64,000 nt of DNA, from positions 342,625 to 406,624 of the forward strand of contig JAAYHB010000021.1 in the NCBI GenBank assembly GCA_012727435.1. Reading direction: 5' to 3'. Within the stretch, counting starts at the first letter, position 1, and each line of letters begins with the position of its first letter. The notes under the pieces were generated by a model. That model saw only the letters and a list, made by a program, of their open reading frames with translations, was not told where the DNA came from and made no database searches. Origin of the DNA: Clostridiales bacterium. Its GTDB lineage: Bacteria; Bacillota; Clostridia; Oscillospirales; CAG-272. The position numbers were made by a program, and so were the translations under genes. Of this stretch, positions 37,107 through 45,177 are shown in pieces.

Positions 37107-37781
37107 TTACTGCTCCCCGGCATCGGGGCTGCTTTGGTTATCCCCTTTGCCCTCCAATTCCGCGATCTTCTGCTCAAGCGCGGCGATTCTGGCATAGAGC
37201 TTGCACAGCTCCTGCGACACCGGGTCGGGAATATGCACATGGTCAAGGTCTACGCACTTCTCGGCGGCCTTTTTCTTGGTGACAATCCGCGCCGGTATGC
37301 CTACCGCGGTGGTGTTCGGGGGTACCTCGGACAGCACGACCGCGCCCGCGGCAATTTTGGCGTTGTCGCCTACCTTGAAGGGACCGAGAATTTTTGCCCC
37401 TGCGCCCACCATCACGTTGTTTCCGAGTGTCGGGTGCCGTTTGCCGGTGTCTTTGCCGGTCCCGCCGAGCGTCACGCCTTGATATATCGTACAATAATCG
37501 CCGATCTCGGCGGTCTCGCCGATTACCACCCCCATGCCGTGGTCGATAAACAGGCATTTTCCGATTTTTGCGCCGGGGTGTATTTCAATGCCGGTAAAAA
37601 ATCGGCCGAGCTGCGAAATCAAACGGGCGATGAAATACCAATGTGTTTTATAAAAGAAATGCGCTACCCTGTAATATATGAGGGCATGCACGCCCGAGTA
37701 GAGCAGCAAAATCTGAGCCGCGTTCTTCGCGGCCGGGTCGCGCGCCTTAATGCTTCTTATAAACTCACCCAAAGCCGTCAT
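37107..37781 (-). CDS. cysE: Serine O-acetyltransferase (EpsC/CysE type)
   Basis: A 224-residue serine acetyltransferase that makes O-acetylserine for cysteine synthesis. The short N-terminal helical part (YSGVHALIYYRVAHFFYKTHWYF region) and the left-handed hexapeptide beta-helix (GAKIGKCLFIDHGMGVVIGETAEIGDYCTIYQGVTLGG in pieces, with the catalytic His in DHGMGVVIGE) are those of the shorter EpsC form. The C-terminal tail has a coiled-coil-like stretch. cysK is not adjacent. The transcript from the promoter at 37857 carries a short direct repeat in its leader. Confidence 0.94.
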   Translation of the reverse strand: MTALGEFIRSIKARDPAAKNAAQILLLYSGVHALIYYRVAHFFYKTHWYFIARLISQLGRFFTGIEIHPGAKIGKCLFIDHGMGVVIGETAEIGDYCTIYQGVTLGGTGKDTGKRHPTLGNNVMVGAGAKILGPFKVGDNAKIAAGAVVLSEVPPNTTAVGIPARIVTKKKAAEKCVDLDHVHIPDPVSQELCKLYARIAALEQKIAELEGKGDNQSSPDAGEQ

Positions 37782-37813
37782 ATTATCATCCTTATCAATC
37801 AGTATTGCAGTTC

Positions 37814-37855
37814 AAGCCGGTTTTATTTGCCGGGCCAAAGCCGGTTTTATAGGCA
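37814..37855 (-). repeat. Direct repeat in the cysE leader
   Basis: AAGCCGGTTTTAT occurs twice on the plus strand (about 37815 and 37840) at a 25-base step, just downstream of the cysE start point. Could be an operator pair or chance duplication. Confidence 0.45.
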
Positions 37856-37856
37856 A

Positions 37857-37885
37857 ATTATACATTATCATATTATGAAAGTCAA
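37857..37885 (-). promoter_or_regulatory. Promoter for cysE
   Basis: Minus strand TTGACT (37880-37885), 17-base spacer, TATAAT (37857-37862). Confidence 0.8.
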
Positions 37886-37894
37886 TAGGAAAAG

Positions 37895-37929
37895 TGCCGG
37901 CACACCCGGTGCTGCGGGAAGTGCCGGCA
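37895..37929 (-). terminator. Possible terminator after the ATPase gene
   Basis: TGCCGGCA occurs at 37895-37902 and 37922-37929 and can pair as a stem; the minus-strand continuation is CTTTTCC, a weak T-tract. Position fits the end of the P-type ATPase gene. Confidence 0.4.
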
Positions 37930-37938
37930 AACCGAAAA

Positions 37939-38565
37939 TCACTTTGACTGCCTGCTCCTTTTTCTGCGTTGGAAGAGCTTTACCACCTCGACAATCGGGA
38001 TTACCATCACCGCCAGCGCCATGGCGATGAAGTACTCGCCGAGGCTGATTTGTGCAAATCCAAAAACTTCTCTGAGGAAGGGGACATAGATGACCGCCGC
38101 GGTCAGCGCAAGCGAGAGCAGCATGGAACCAATCAGGTAGTAGTTTTGGTTTTTAATTCCAAGAATCGAGCCGTACTGCGAGCGCATGTTGTAGGAATGG
38201 AATATCTGCGACATCGAAAGGGTCAGAAATGCCATGGTCATGCCCTCGACGCTCTCTCCGATCCTCCACACCCCGTTCTCGATCCTCTCGCCGATAAAGA
38301 AGGCGGCAAGAGTGAGAAGCGTGGACATAAGCCCCTGATAGAAGACATTGAACCCCACGCCGCCCGAGAAAATTCCTTCCTTCGGGTCTCGCGGCCTGCG
38401 CTTCATGATGTCGGCCTCGGCCTTCTCCATGCCGAGCGAAAGGGCCGGCAGCGAGTCGGTGATCAGGTTGACAAAGAGGATATGTGCAGGTTTGAGTATC
38501 GTAAATCCGAGAATCGTCGCCACAAAAATGCTGATTACCTCGGACAGGTTGGTTGAGAGCAGGAA
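37939..38565 (-). pseudogene. P-type cation ATPase, C-terminal part after an in-frame stop
   Basis: The 209 codons after the TAA at 38566-38568 stay in the same frame as the upstream 670 codons and supply exactly the missing end of a P2-type ATPase: the rest of M5 (FLLSTNLSEVISIFVATI), M6 with FVNLITDSLPALSLGME, and M7-M10, ending in a basic tail. A GTG at 38523 could restart translation, giving 194 residues, but no ribosome-binding site is obvious. A single C-to-T change at the first base of a CAA (Gln) codon would explain the stop, since homologues read IRKSIQFLLSTN. Confidence 0.85.
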
Positions 38566-40578
38566 TTATATCGATTTGCGGATATTGTCGTATATCCGGC
38601 GCCCTTCCTCGACCGCCGCGATTATCGTGGCAAAGTTGTCGTCGGCCAGTATCATGTCGGCGACGTTTTTGGTGACGTCGGTTCCGGTGATGCCCATGCC
38701 GATGCCGATGTCGGCGTTTTTAATCGAGGGGGCGTCGTTCACCCCGTCCCCGGTCATGGCGGTAATTGCCCCGCGGGCCCGCCATGCGTTGACAATCCTG
38801 GTCTTATGTTCGGGCTTTACCCGGGCGTACACGCCGTAGTGTTCAACATTATGCTGGAATTCTTCGTCGCTAATTTTATCAAGCTCAACTCCGGTAATCG
38901 CTTCCGAGGGGTCGCTTATGATGCCGAGCTGCAGCGCAATCGCCACGGCCGTGTCCCTGTGGTCGCCGGTAATCATGATAGGACGTATCCCGGCGCTACG
39001 GCAGCTTTCGATGGCCGCCGGAACCTCCTCGCGAACCGGATCCATCATTCCGACAAGCCCCAGGAAGACCAGCTCCGATTCGTATTCGGCCGTAAGCTTT
39101 TCAGGTGCCTCGTCATACTCACGGTATCCGGCGGCAAGCACGCGCAGGGCTTTCCCGGCAAGCCGCCTGTTTTCGGCAAAAAAGAAATCGCGCTTCTCGT
39201 CGGTCATCGGGAAAACCTGACCGTTCTCGAAATACCTGTCGCACTTATATATCAGGACATCGGGCGCACCGGTGGTATGCTGAATATACCCGCCCCCGGG
39301 CTTTTTGTGCAGGGTTGTCATCAGCTTTCTGCCCGAATCGAAGGGAATTTCGGCCACCCGCGGGTACTTTCCGGCAAGTTCGGGCTTCGGCAGCCCTTGT
39401 CTGTATGCGTAATCCACAACCGCCGCCTGCGTGGGGTCTCCGGTGGCACGGTTGTTTTCGTCAAGCTCGGCGTCGGAGCAGAGGGCGAGCGAGGTGGCCA
39501 GAAGCCTCTCGTCGCTGCCCGAATACTCGACCACCGTCATCTTGTTCTGGGTAAGCGTGCCGGTCTTGTCGGAACAGATTACCATGGTGCAGCCGAGCGT
39601 CTCGACCGCGGTGAGTTTTCTTATTATGGCGTTCCGCTTTGACATTTTGGTCACGCCGATCGAGAGCACGATAGTGACCACCGCAACAAGACCTTCGGGT
39701 ATCGCCGCGACCGCAAGGCTCACCGCCAGCATGAACGAGCCTAAAATCGACTCAAAGGCAATCCCGTGCCGTGCGACACTGACGCCGAACATCACCGCAC
39801 AGATGCCGAGCACCAGAAAGGTCAGAGTCCGGCTGAGCTGGGCCAGCTTCTGCTGCAGCGGGGTCTTCTGCTCGGCTGCGTTTGTAATGGCTTTGGCGAT
39901 TTTGCCCATTTCGGTGTTCATTCCGGAGCTTGTCACCACCATCCTGCCCCGCCCGTAAACCACGACGCTGCCCATGTAAACCATATTTATGCGGTCGCCG
40001 AGCGAGACTTCGCCGAGCGCCGGGTCAAGTGCCGCGTCGGTCTTCTCGACCGGCACCGACTCGCCGGTCAGCGCCGCCTCCTCGACCTTAAGGCTCACGC
40101 ACTCAATCAGCCGGCCGTCAGCCGGGACTGCGTCGCCCGCCTCAAGCAGCACGACGTCTCCGACCACCAAATCCTCGCTCCGGACATGGACCAGCCGGCC
40201 GTCGCGAAATACCTTTGAGGTTGCCGCCGTCATTTCCTTAAGAGCCTCAATAGCCGCCTCGGCCTTGCTTTCCTGAATCACCCCGAGAGTGGTATTCAGC
40301 ACGACCACAAAAAGAATAATAAAAACATCGGCGAGATCGCCCTCGGCCGACAATAAAGAAGTGATACCCGACACGACGGCCGCCACAATCAGCACAATGA
40401 CCATCGGGTCGGAAATCTGCGCCAGTATTCTTTGGAATAGTGTTGTCTTTTTGCCTTCTTCAATCCGGTTTTTTCCGTTTTGCGCCAGTCTTAGTTCGGA
40501 TTCAGCCGAAGGAAGGCCGTTTTCAAAGCTGCCCACATCCATCAACACGGCTTCCTTCGTCTTACTATAATATTCCAA
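38566..40578 (-). CDS. P-type cation-transporting ATPase, N-terminal 670 residues (truncated by TAA)
   Basis: A P2A/P2B-like Ca2+ or Mn2+ ATPase cut short. Present: cation-ATPase N-terminal segment, M1-M4 with the PEGL motif (VAAIPEGLVAVVT), the phosphorylation site CSDKTGTLTQNK, the nucleotide domain, and the hinge MTGDGVNDAPSIKNADIGIGMG. The frame ends at RIYDNIRKSI with TAA, so M5-M10, which carry part of the ion site, are only encoded after the stop. Read through, the protein would be about 879 residues, the normal length. A manganese riboswitch in the leader makes Mn2+ export the likeliest role. Whether the stop is real, strain-specific or a sequencing error is open. Confidence 0.9.
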   Translation of the reverse strand: MEYYSKTKEAVLMDVGSFENGLPSAESELRLAQNGKNRIEEGKKTTLFQRILAQISDPMVIVLIVAAVVSGITSLLSAEGDLADVFIILFVVVLNTTLGVIQESKAEAAIEALKEMTAATSKVFRDGRLVHVRSEDLVVGDVVLLEAGDAVPADGRLIECVSLKVEEAALTGESVPVEKTDAALDPALGEVSLGDRINMVYMGSVVVYGRGRMVVTSSGMNTEMGKIAKAITNAAEQKTPLQQKLAQLSRTLTFLVLGICAVMFGVSVARHGIAFESILGSFMLAVSLAVAAIPEGLVAVVTIVLSIGVTKMSKRNAIIRKLTAVETLGCTMVICSDKTGTLTQNKMTVVEYSGSDERLLATSLALCSDAELDENNRATGDPTQAAVVDYAYRQGLPKPELAGKYPRVAEIPFDSGRKLMTTLHKKPGGGYIQHTTGAPDVLIYKCDRYFENGQVFPMTDEKRDFFFAENRRLAGKALRVLAAGYREYDEAPEKLTAEYESELVFLGLVGMMDPVREEVPAAIESCRSAGIRPIMITGDHRDTAVAIALQLGIISDPSEAITGVELDKISDEEFQHNVEHYGVYARVKPEHKTRIVNAWRARGAITAMTGDGVNDAPSIKNADIGIGMGITGTDVTKNVADMILADDNFATIIAAVEEGRRIYDNIRKSI

Positions 40579-40622
40579 TTACCAACATCTCCTTGTTTTG
40601 CATGAATTAACGATAAACAAAC

Positions 40623-40651
40623 AAAAAAACGGGACAATGCACGGCAACCCG
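40623..40651 (-). terminator. Intrinsic terminator forming the riboswitch expression platform
   Basis: On the minus strand CGGG...CCCG (outer pairs about 40651-40648 with 40634-40631, inner TGC/GCA pairs) runs straight into TTTTTTT (40629-40623). It begins right after the closing P1 helix of the riboswitch and ends 45 bases before the ATPase start, the layout of a transcription-attenuating switch. Confidence 0.7.
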
Positions 40652-40772
40652 CGCATAAGTCTCGTTCAACCTCGCCCCTGGCCGGCGGGGATCCGGACCA
40701 GCCGGTACCATATGGTGCCGACATGATGTTGATCCGGATTGCATCGTCGATGCGAACTACTCCCCTATGCTG
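40651..40772 (-). ncRNA. yybP-ykoY manganese riboswitch
   Basis: The ~120-nt leader of the ATPase gene has the hallmarks of the yybP-ykoY family: a P1 helix GCATA (40770-40766) with TATGC (40657-40653), immediately followed by the invariant loop GGGGAGTAG (40765-40757), several internal helices (GCATC-gac-GATGC; ATCCGG with CCGGAT), and an ACGAGAC strand just before the 3' side of P1. This family binds Mn2+ and usually turns on exporters such as MntP, or P-type ATPases like L. lactis YoaB. The consensus promoter lies 6 bases upstream and an intrinsic terminator directly downstream. Confidence 0.87.
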
Positions 40773-40777
40773 AAAAC

Positions 40778-40806
40778 ATTTTAGCATACCCGGCCGGTTT
40801 TGTCAA
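40778..40806 (-). promoter_or_regulatory. Promoter of the riboswitch-controlled ATPase gene
   Basis: Minus strand TTGACA (40801-40806), 17-base spacer, TAAAAT (40778-40783). Start point expected at about 40771, i.e. the first base of the riboswitch P1. Confidence 0.85.
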
Positions 40807-40914
40807 CAATCATCCCTGCCAATATCAAGCTTGTATTCAAACTCATTTTTTGTTATTATTCTTATGGCCGGCGGACAATTGATATATTATAATGATATTG
40901 CTTCGGGCAACATA

Positions 40915-40958
40915 AAATCCGGCAAATGTGGCGCGTAGCGTCATTTTCTGCCGGATTT
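40915..40958 (-). terminator. Terminator-like hairpin after ddl
   Basis: Arms AAATCCGGCA (40915-40924) and TGCCGGATTT (40949-40958), 10 bp, with a 24-base loop, 22 bases after the ddl stop; the minus-strand exit is ATTTTATG. Confidence 0.55.
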
Positions 40959-40979
40959 CTTTCATTATTTTATTTATTA

Positions 40980-42020
40980 TTAGTTGTCGAATCGCACAAG
41001 CCCCTGCCGGGCGATTATCTCGCAGAGCTCGCCGTACTCAATCCCGGCGGCGGCAGCCTCCTGGGGCAAAAGGCTGTAGGGCGTCATTCCGGGCAGGGTG
41101 TTGGCCTCAAGGCACCAGAGCCCGCCGTCGGCGTCGAGTATGTAGTCAATCCTCGCGTAGCCGTAGAGCCGAAGTATTTCAAACACGCGCAGCGAGCAGT
41201 CGGCCATCTTACGGAAATCTGCTTCGGTAATATTAGCCGGGCAGATCTCTTCGGTCAGCCCCTGATATTTGTTGACATAATCGTAAAAGCCCGACTTCGG
41301 GATTATTTCAATAGGCGGCAGCACCCGCCCGTCGAGCACCCCGACCGAAAACTCACGCCCGGTGATTTTCTTTTCGACCACAAGATACCGCCCGTACCCG
41401 GCGGCAAGCGAGATTGCCGCCTCAAGTTCCCCGGGCTCCTCAATCATCGACACCCCGACACTCGAGCCGCAGGCCAGAGGCTTGACGACGCAGGGCAGCC
41501 CGACAGTCTCGAGAATTTTTTCGGGCCGGTCGGCCTTGGTGTCATAATAAACCCAGTCGGGTGTAGGGACCCCGCCGAGCCTGAGCAGGCGCTTGCTGAT
41601 ATCCTTATCCATGGCAAGCAGGCTGCCTGCGTAACCGGTGCCGGTATATTTGATTCTGAGGATATCGAAAAGCGCCTGGATCTGCCCGTTCTCGCCCATG
41701 TCGCCGTGCAGGGCGATGAACACCACGTCGGCCGCGCGGCAGACCTCAATAACCCCCTCGCCGACAAGCTCGCGGCGGTAGCCGTTCCGCCGGCGGATCT
41801 CCTCAAGGTCGGGGACTTCATGCGTTATTGAAAAGATATATTCCGGCGAGTCGGTAAAGAGCTCAGCCGGCGTCTTTCCTTCAAGCGACACACCCTCATA
41901 CACGTCGAGCAGAAAAACCTTATGCCCCCGACCGGCCAACGCGCGGGCGATAAGCCCGCCCGAAACCAGCGAGACATCCCGCTCGGGGGAAAGCCCCCCG
42001 GCAAGTACTACAATATTCAT
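40980..42020 (-). CDS. ddl: D-alanine--D-alanine ligase
   Basis: A 346-residue ATP-grasp enzyme that joins two D-alanines for peptidoglycan. Start region VVLAGGLSPERDVSLVSG contains the Ddl signature; the ATP-grasp part shows ALHGDMGENGQIQALF, PCVVKPLACGSSVGVSMI and a C-terminal YARIDYILDADGGLWCLEANTLPGMTPYSLLPQEA in pieces, where the family reads D-(X)-E-(X)-N-T metal ligands. It lies five bases after prmC, and no murF neighbour is present. Confidence 0.95.
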   Translation of the reverse strand: MNIVVLAGGLSPERDVSLVSGGLIARALAGRGHKVFLLDVYEGVSLEGKTPAELFTDSPEYIFSITHEVPDLEEIRRRNGYRRELVGEGVIEVCRAADVVFIALHGDMGENGQIQALFDILRIKYTGTGYAGSLLAMDKDISKRLLRLGGVPTPDWVYYDTKADRPEKILETVGLPCVVKPLACGSSVGVSMIEEPGELEAAISLAAGYGRYLVVEKKITGREFSVGVLDGRVLPPIEIIPKSGFYDYVNKYQGLTEEICPANITEADFRKMADCSLRVFEILRLYGYARIDYILDADGGLWCLEANTLPGMTPYSLLPQEAAAAGIEYGELCEIIARQGLVRFDN

Positions 42021-42024
42021 GCCA

Positions 42025-42855
42025 TCACCGCCTCAACCTGCCAAGGACCAAAACCCGGTCCCGGCCCTCAATATCTTTAAGAATTTCCATACAACTATAC
42101 CCGGCCGACCCGGCGATCTCAATCACCTGTGCAGCCTGATTTGAGCCGATCTCAAGGATAATAACTCCGTCGGCCCGCAGCGACAAGCCGGCGTTGGAAA
42201 TCAGCCCCCGGTAAAAGGTCAGTCCGTCGGCCCCGCCGTCAAGCGCTATCCGGGGCTCGAAACACAGCTCGGGCTCAAGTCCGGTTATTTCCCCGCTCGG
42301 AATATAGGGCGGGTTTGAAATCACCGCATCAAAGACCCCGACACGCTGAAAAAATCGTGTGTCGAGCATGTCGCCCTGCAGGAGCTTAAGCCTTCCCGAC
42401 ACCCGGTTTGTCTCGGCGTTCGACCGCGCGGTCTCAAGCGCCCCGGCCGATATGTCAAAAGCGCAGCCGGTGATATCCGGCCTTGCGGCAAGCAACGAAA
42501 TTGCAATACAGCCGCACCCTGTGCCGGCGTCGATGAAGCTGCCTCCCGGTGGAATCAGCCGGGCCGCCGTCTCGACCAGAAGCTCTGTGTCGGCCCGGGG
42601 TATCAAGCAGTCAGGGTTAAGCTTGTATTTTTCCCGGCAGAAGCCCCACTCCCCCAGTATATATTGCAGGGGGTACCGCTCCGCTCGCCGCATTACTGCC
42701 GATTCAAGTTCCGGACAGCTGAATTCTTTATCCTTCAAAAGCGGAAGCATAGCCGGACTGATGCTACAAAAACGCTCAATTAAAAGCGCCGCCTCATGCT
42801 CAGCCCCGGCTATCCCCGCTTCCGACAGAATACCGCAGATTTTCCGGTATGTCAT
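42025..42855 (-). CDS. prmC: Peptide chain release factor N5-glutamine methyltransferase
   Basis: A 276-residue class I methyltransferase that methylates the GGQ glutamine of release factors RF1 and RF2. The catalytic NPPY motif is in VISNPPYIPSGEI, with SAM-binding FIDAGTGCGCIAISLL and an N-terminal helical bundle typical of PrmC (PLQYILGEWGF). Usually found beside prfA; here it precedes ddl instead. A TATAAT (42893-42898, minus) lies ~38 bases upstream with a weak -35. Confidence 0.95.
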   Translation of the reverse strand: MTYRKICGILSEAGIAGAEHEAALLIERFCSISPAMLPLLKDKEFSCPELESAVMRRAERYPLQYILGEWGFCREKYKLNPDCLIPRADTELLVETAARLIPPGGSFIDAGTGCGCIAISLLAARPDITGCAFDISAGALETARSNAETNRVSGRLKLLQGDMLDTRFFQRVGVFDAVISNPPYIPSGEITGLEPELCFEPRIALDGGADGLTFYRGLISNAGLSLRADGVIILEIGSNQAAQVIEIAGSAGYSCMEILKDIEGRDRVLVLGRLRR

Positions 42856-42988
42856 AGGGCACCCGACCTTCGGTTGTGTTTAATTCCCTATGATTATACC
42901 AAAAATTCCTGCCGAATTAAAGGGAATACCGAAAAATTGCGCCTGCCCGCATATTTAATTTACAAACGGCTCAGAATAAATTAACAAA

Positions 42989-43017
42989 TTGTTATTGCGT
43001 AATCCTGAAAATATGAT
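42989..43017 (+). promoter_or_regulatory. Promoter for the small membrane protein gene
   Basis: TTGTTA (42989-42994), 17-base spacer, TATGAT (43012-43017), 71 bases before the start codon. Confidence 0.6.
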
Positions 43018-43087
43018 ATACTTAAAGTAATCAGTGTCACGCTCGGGCGTACGGCCCAAAAAAGTTTATCAAAAAAGGAGGTACGCT

Positions 43088-43330
43088 ATGTTCAACTGGA
43101 GCTTCTGCAGAAGAAAAAAAGAACCGAACTACGTCAAAATCGTTCTGATCACTCTTGCGGCAATCGCGGCCGCCGGCGCCGTGGCATATGCCGTCTACAG
43201 ACTGTTCGGGAAATACTTCAAGCTCGAAGAAAAAGAATGCGAGGACTTCATTGAGGACGGGTGTGAGGACTGCGACGTCTGCTTTGAAGACGAAGCCGAC
43301 AACACCGAAACCGATTCCCCGACCGAATAA
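43088..43330 (+). CDS. Small acidic single-pass membrane protein
   Basis: An 80-residue protein with a basic N terminus (FCRRKKEPN), one membrane segment (about 17-38, rich in Ala/Ile/Val) and an acidic tail holding four closely spaced cysteines (CEDF, CEDCDVC). It would sit with the tail outside if the positive-inside rule holds. ATG 43088 has AAAGGAGG seven bases upstream, while the longer frame from 43034 has none. I do not recognise the family. Downstream comes one of the small G+C palindromes. A structural or metal-binding role is only a guess. Confidence 0.65.
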   Translation: MFNWSFCRRKKEPNYVKIVLITLAAIAAAGAVAYAVYRLFGKYFKLEEKECEDFIEDGCEDCDVCFEDEADNTETDSPTE

Positions 43331-43341
43331 GGCAAATTTCT

Positions 43342-43360
43342 GCGGGGGCTTTGCCCCCGC
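43342..43360. repeat. Small G+C palindrome (GCGGGGGC-ttt-GCCCCCGC)
   Basis: Perfect 8-bp arms with a 3-base loop, 12 bases after the small membrane protein stop. Identical arms occur at 51519-51537. It may terminate the upstream transcript, but no T-run follows. The region 43361-43511 shows no gene. Confidence 0.7.
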
Positions 43361-43511
43361 ACCCTGAATCCCTGGAAACTACTAAAACCCAATCGTGAAA
43401 ACTGCAAGGCGCGGGCTCCATGTTCGCGCTTTTGCTGTTTCCCCGCCGGGTTACTTAGGGAAGAAAACACGGACGGGGCCATAATTAAAATGAAATTTTT
43501 TGTTTTCGTAC

Positions 43512-43540
43512 TTGCACATTTTGCGGCTGTGTGTTATAAT
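43512..43540 (+). promoter_or_regulatory. Promoter for citrate synthase
   Basis: TTGCAC (43512-43517), 17-base spacer, TATAAT (43535-43540). Confidence 0.78.
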
Positions 43541-43574
43541 ATGCTACCAGCAATCAAGCAGAAAGGCAGACACC

Positions 43575-44963
43575 ATGCAATATCTCAACGGGAATAATTC
43601 AAACGGCAACAACTTCAAGGATGTAAGCGGCCTTTTGGATAAATTCATCGATGTGGCCGAAGACGCATATTCAATACCCGAGCAGGCCTTTGACAGCTAT
43701 CGTGTCAAGCGCGGCCTGCGCGAGGCAGACGGGACCGGCGTCACCGCGGGCGTGACAAAAATCGGCAATGCACATGGCTACATAATCTACGAGGGCGAGC
43801 GCGTGCCGACCGAGGGCGTGCTCGAATACCGCGGATACAATGTCTGCGATCTGGTAGAAAACTACGCAGCCGAGGGCAGATACGGCTTTGAGGAGTGCAC
43901 CTACCTGCTTTTTTTCGGCGAGCTGCCAACCCGTTCTCAGCTTGCCGACTTTTGCGCACTGCTCGATGCCTACCGCCGCTTGCCGCCCAGATTCACCGAG
44001 GACATACTGATGAAAGCGCCCTGCCGCTCGCTGATGAACAAAATTGCCACCGGGGTGCTGGCGCTTTATGCCTATGACGAAAATCCTGACGACACATCGC
44101 TCGCCAACATGCTCCGCCAGAGCATAGAAATAACCGCCCGCCTGCCTGTTATCGCCGCGCATTCCTACGCGATATACAAAAACTACTTCTTCGACCGCAG
44201 CCTGCACCTCCATTATCCCCGCCCCGATCTTAACACCGCGCAGAATTTCCTGCGTGTTTTGCGCTCGGATAAATCCTTCGCCGAGGAAGAGGCGCGCCTG
44301 CTCGACCTTTGCCTCGTGCTGCACGCCGAGCACGGCGGGGGCAACAACTCCTCCTTTGCCTGCAGAGTGCTGTCCTCCACGGAGACCGATACATATTCGG
44401 CAATCTCAGCGGCAATAGGGTCGCTCAAGGGGCCGAGGCACGGCGGCGCGAACATCAAGGTTGAGGAAATGTTCGAAAACATAAAGACGAACGTGCCGAA
44501 CCCCAAGGACGACGGCCAGATCTCGGATTATTTACTCAAGATTCTCAAGGGCGAGGCCAACGACGGCAGCGGCCTGATTTACGGCATGGGGCATGCCGTC
44601 TACACCCTCTCGGACCCCCGCGCCGTCATGCTCAAGCGCTATGCCAAAAGCCTTGCCGAAAAGAAAGGATTCCTTGATGATTTTGAGCTGCTCGAGCGCA
44701 TCGAGAGGCTGACCCCGCAGGTGTTCAACGAATACAAAAAAACCGATAAGGCAATCTGCGCAAATGTCGACCTTTATTCGGGGCTGGTTTACCGCATGCT
44801 CGGCATTCCGGTTGAACTCTATACCCCGCTTTTCGCCGTCGCGCGGGTTGCAGGCTGGTGCGCGCACCGCATGGAGGAGTATGTAACCGCCCGCAGAATC
44901 ATCCGCCCGGGATATAAATGTATCGAACGCCCAAGGCAATACAAGCCGCTTGACGAAAGATAA
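43575..44963 (+). CDS. gltA: Citrate synthase
   Basis: A 462-residue citrate (Si)-synthase that condenses oxaloacetate with acetyl-CoA. Catalytic residues appear in order: His in LHAEHGGGNNSSFA, His in YGMGHAVYTLSDPRA, Asp in ANVDLYSGLVYRMLG. The N-terminal extension (about 1-55) is longer than in E. coli GltA, as in several clostridial forms. I start at ATG 43575 (GAAAGGCAG upstream); the frame further up overlaps the promoter. Its own promoter and terminator make it monocistronic. In many Clostridia it feeds glutamate synthesis, which I infer from the lack of a TCA cluster. Confidence 0.95.
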   Translation: MQYLNGNNSNGNNFKDVSGLLDKFIDVAEDAYSIPEQAFDSYRVKRGLREADGTGVTAGVTKIGNAHGYIIYEGERVPTEGVLEYRGYNVCDLVENYAAEGRYGFEECTYLLFFGELPTRSQLADFCALLDAYRRLPPRFTEDILMKAPCRSLMNKIATGVLALYAYDENPDDTSLANMLRQSIEITARLPVIAAHSYAIYKNYFFDRSLHLHYPRPDLNTAQNFLRVLRSDKSFAEEEARLLDLCLVLHAEHGGGNNSSFACRVLSSTETDTYSAISAAIGSLKGPRHGGANIKVEEMFENIKTNVPNPKDDGQISDYLLKILKGEANDGSGLIYGMGHAVYTLSDPRAVMLKRYAKSLAEKKGFLDDFELLERIERLTPQVFNEYKKTDKAICANVDLYSGLVYRMLGIPVELYTPLFAVARVAGWCAHRMEEYVTARRIIRPGYKCIERPRQYKPLDER

Positions 44964-44968
44964 ACAAG

Positions 44969-44994
44969 GGCGCCGGAAATTCCGGCGCCTTCTT
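44969..44994 (+). terminator. Terminator after citrate synthase
   Basis: GGCGCCGGA (44969-44977) pairs with TCCGGCGCC (44981-44989), then TTCTTA; six bases after the stop. Confidence 0.75.
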
Positions 44995-45089
44995 ATCCGG
45001 ACATGCTGTTAGTCGACCGCAAAATTGTCATTATTTATAATGATTTGCATGATAAATGTCTGTTTATTATAACACTAACTAACTTTTTA

Positions 45090-45118
45090 TTGACACTATG
45101 GCTGGCATCTGATATAAT
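45090..45118 (+). promoter_or_regulatory. Perfect consensus promoter for solute-binding lipoprotein 1
   Basis: TTGACA (45090-45095), 17-base spacer, TATAAT (45113-45118). 44995-45089 holds no other feature I can support. Confidence 0.88.
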
Positions 45119-45177
45119 AACAACACAGCTATTTTAAGTGTGAAAGGAGGAGACCGCAAAAAGCGGACGATGCAACT

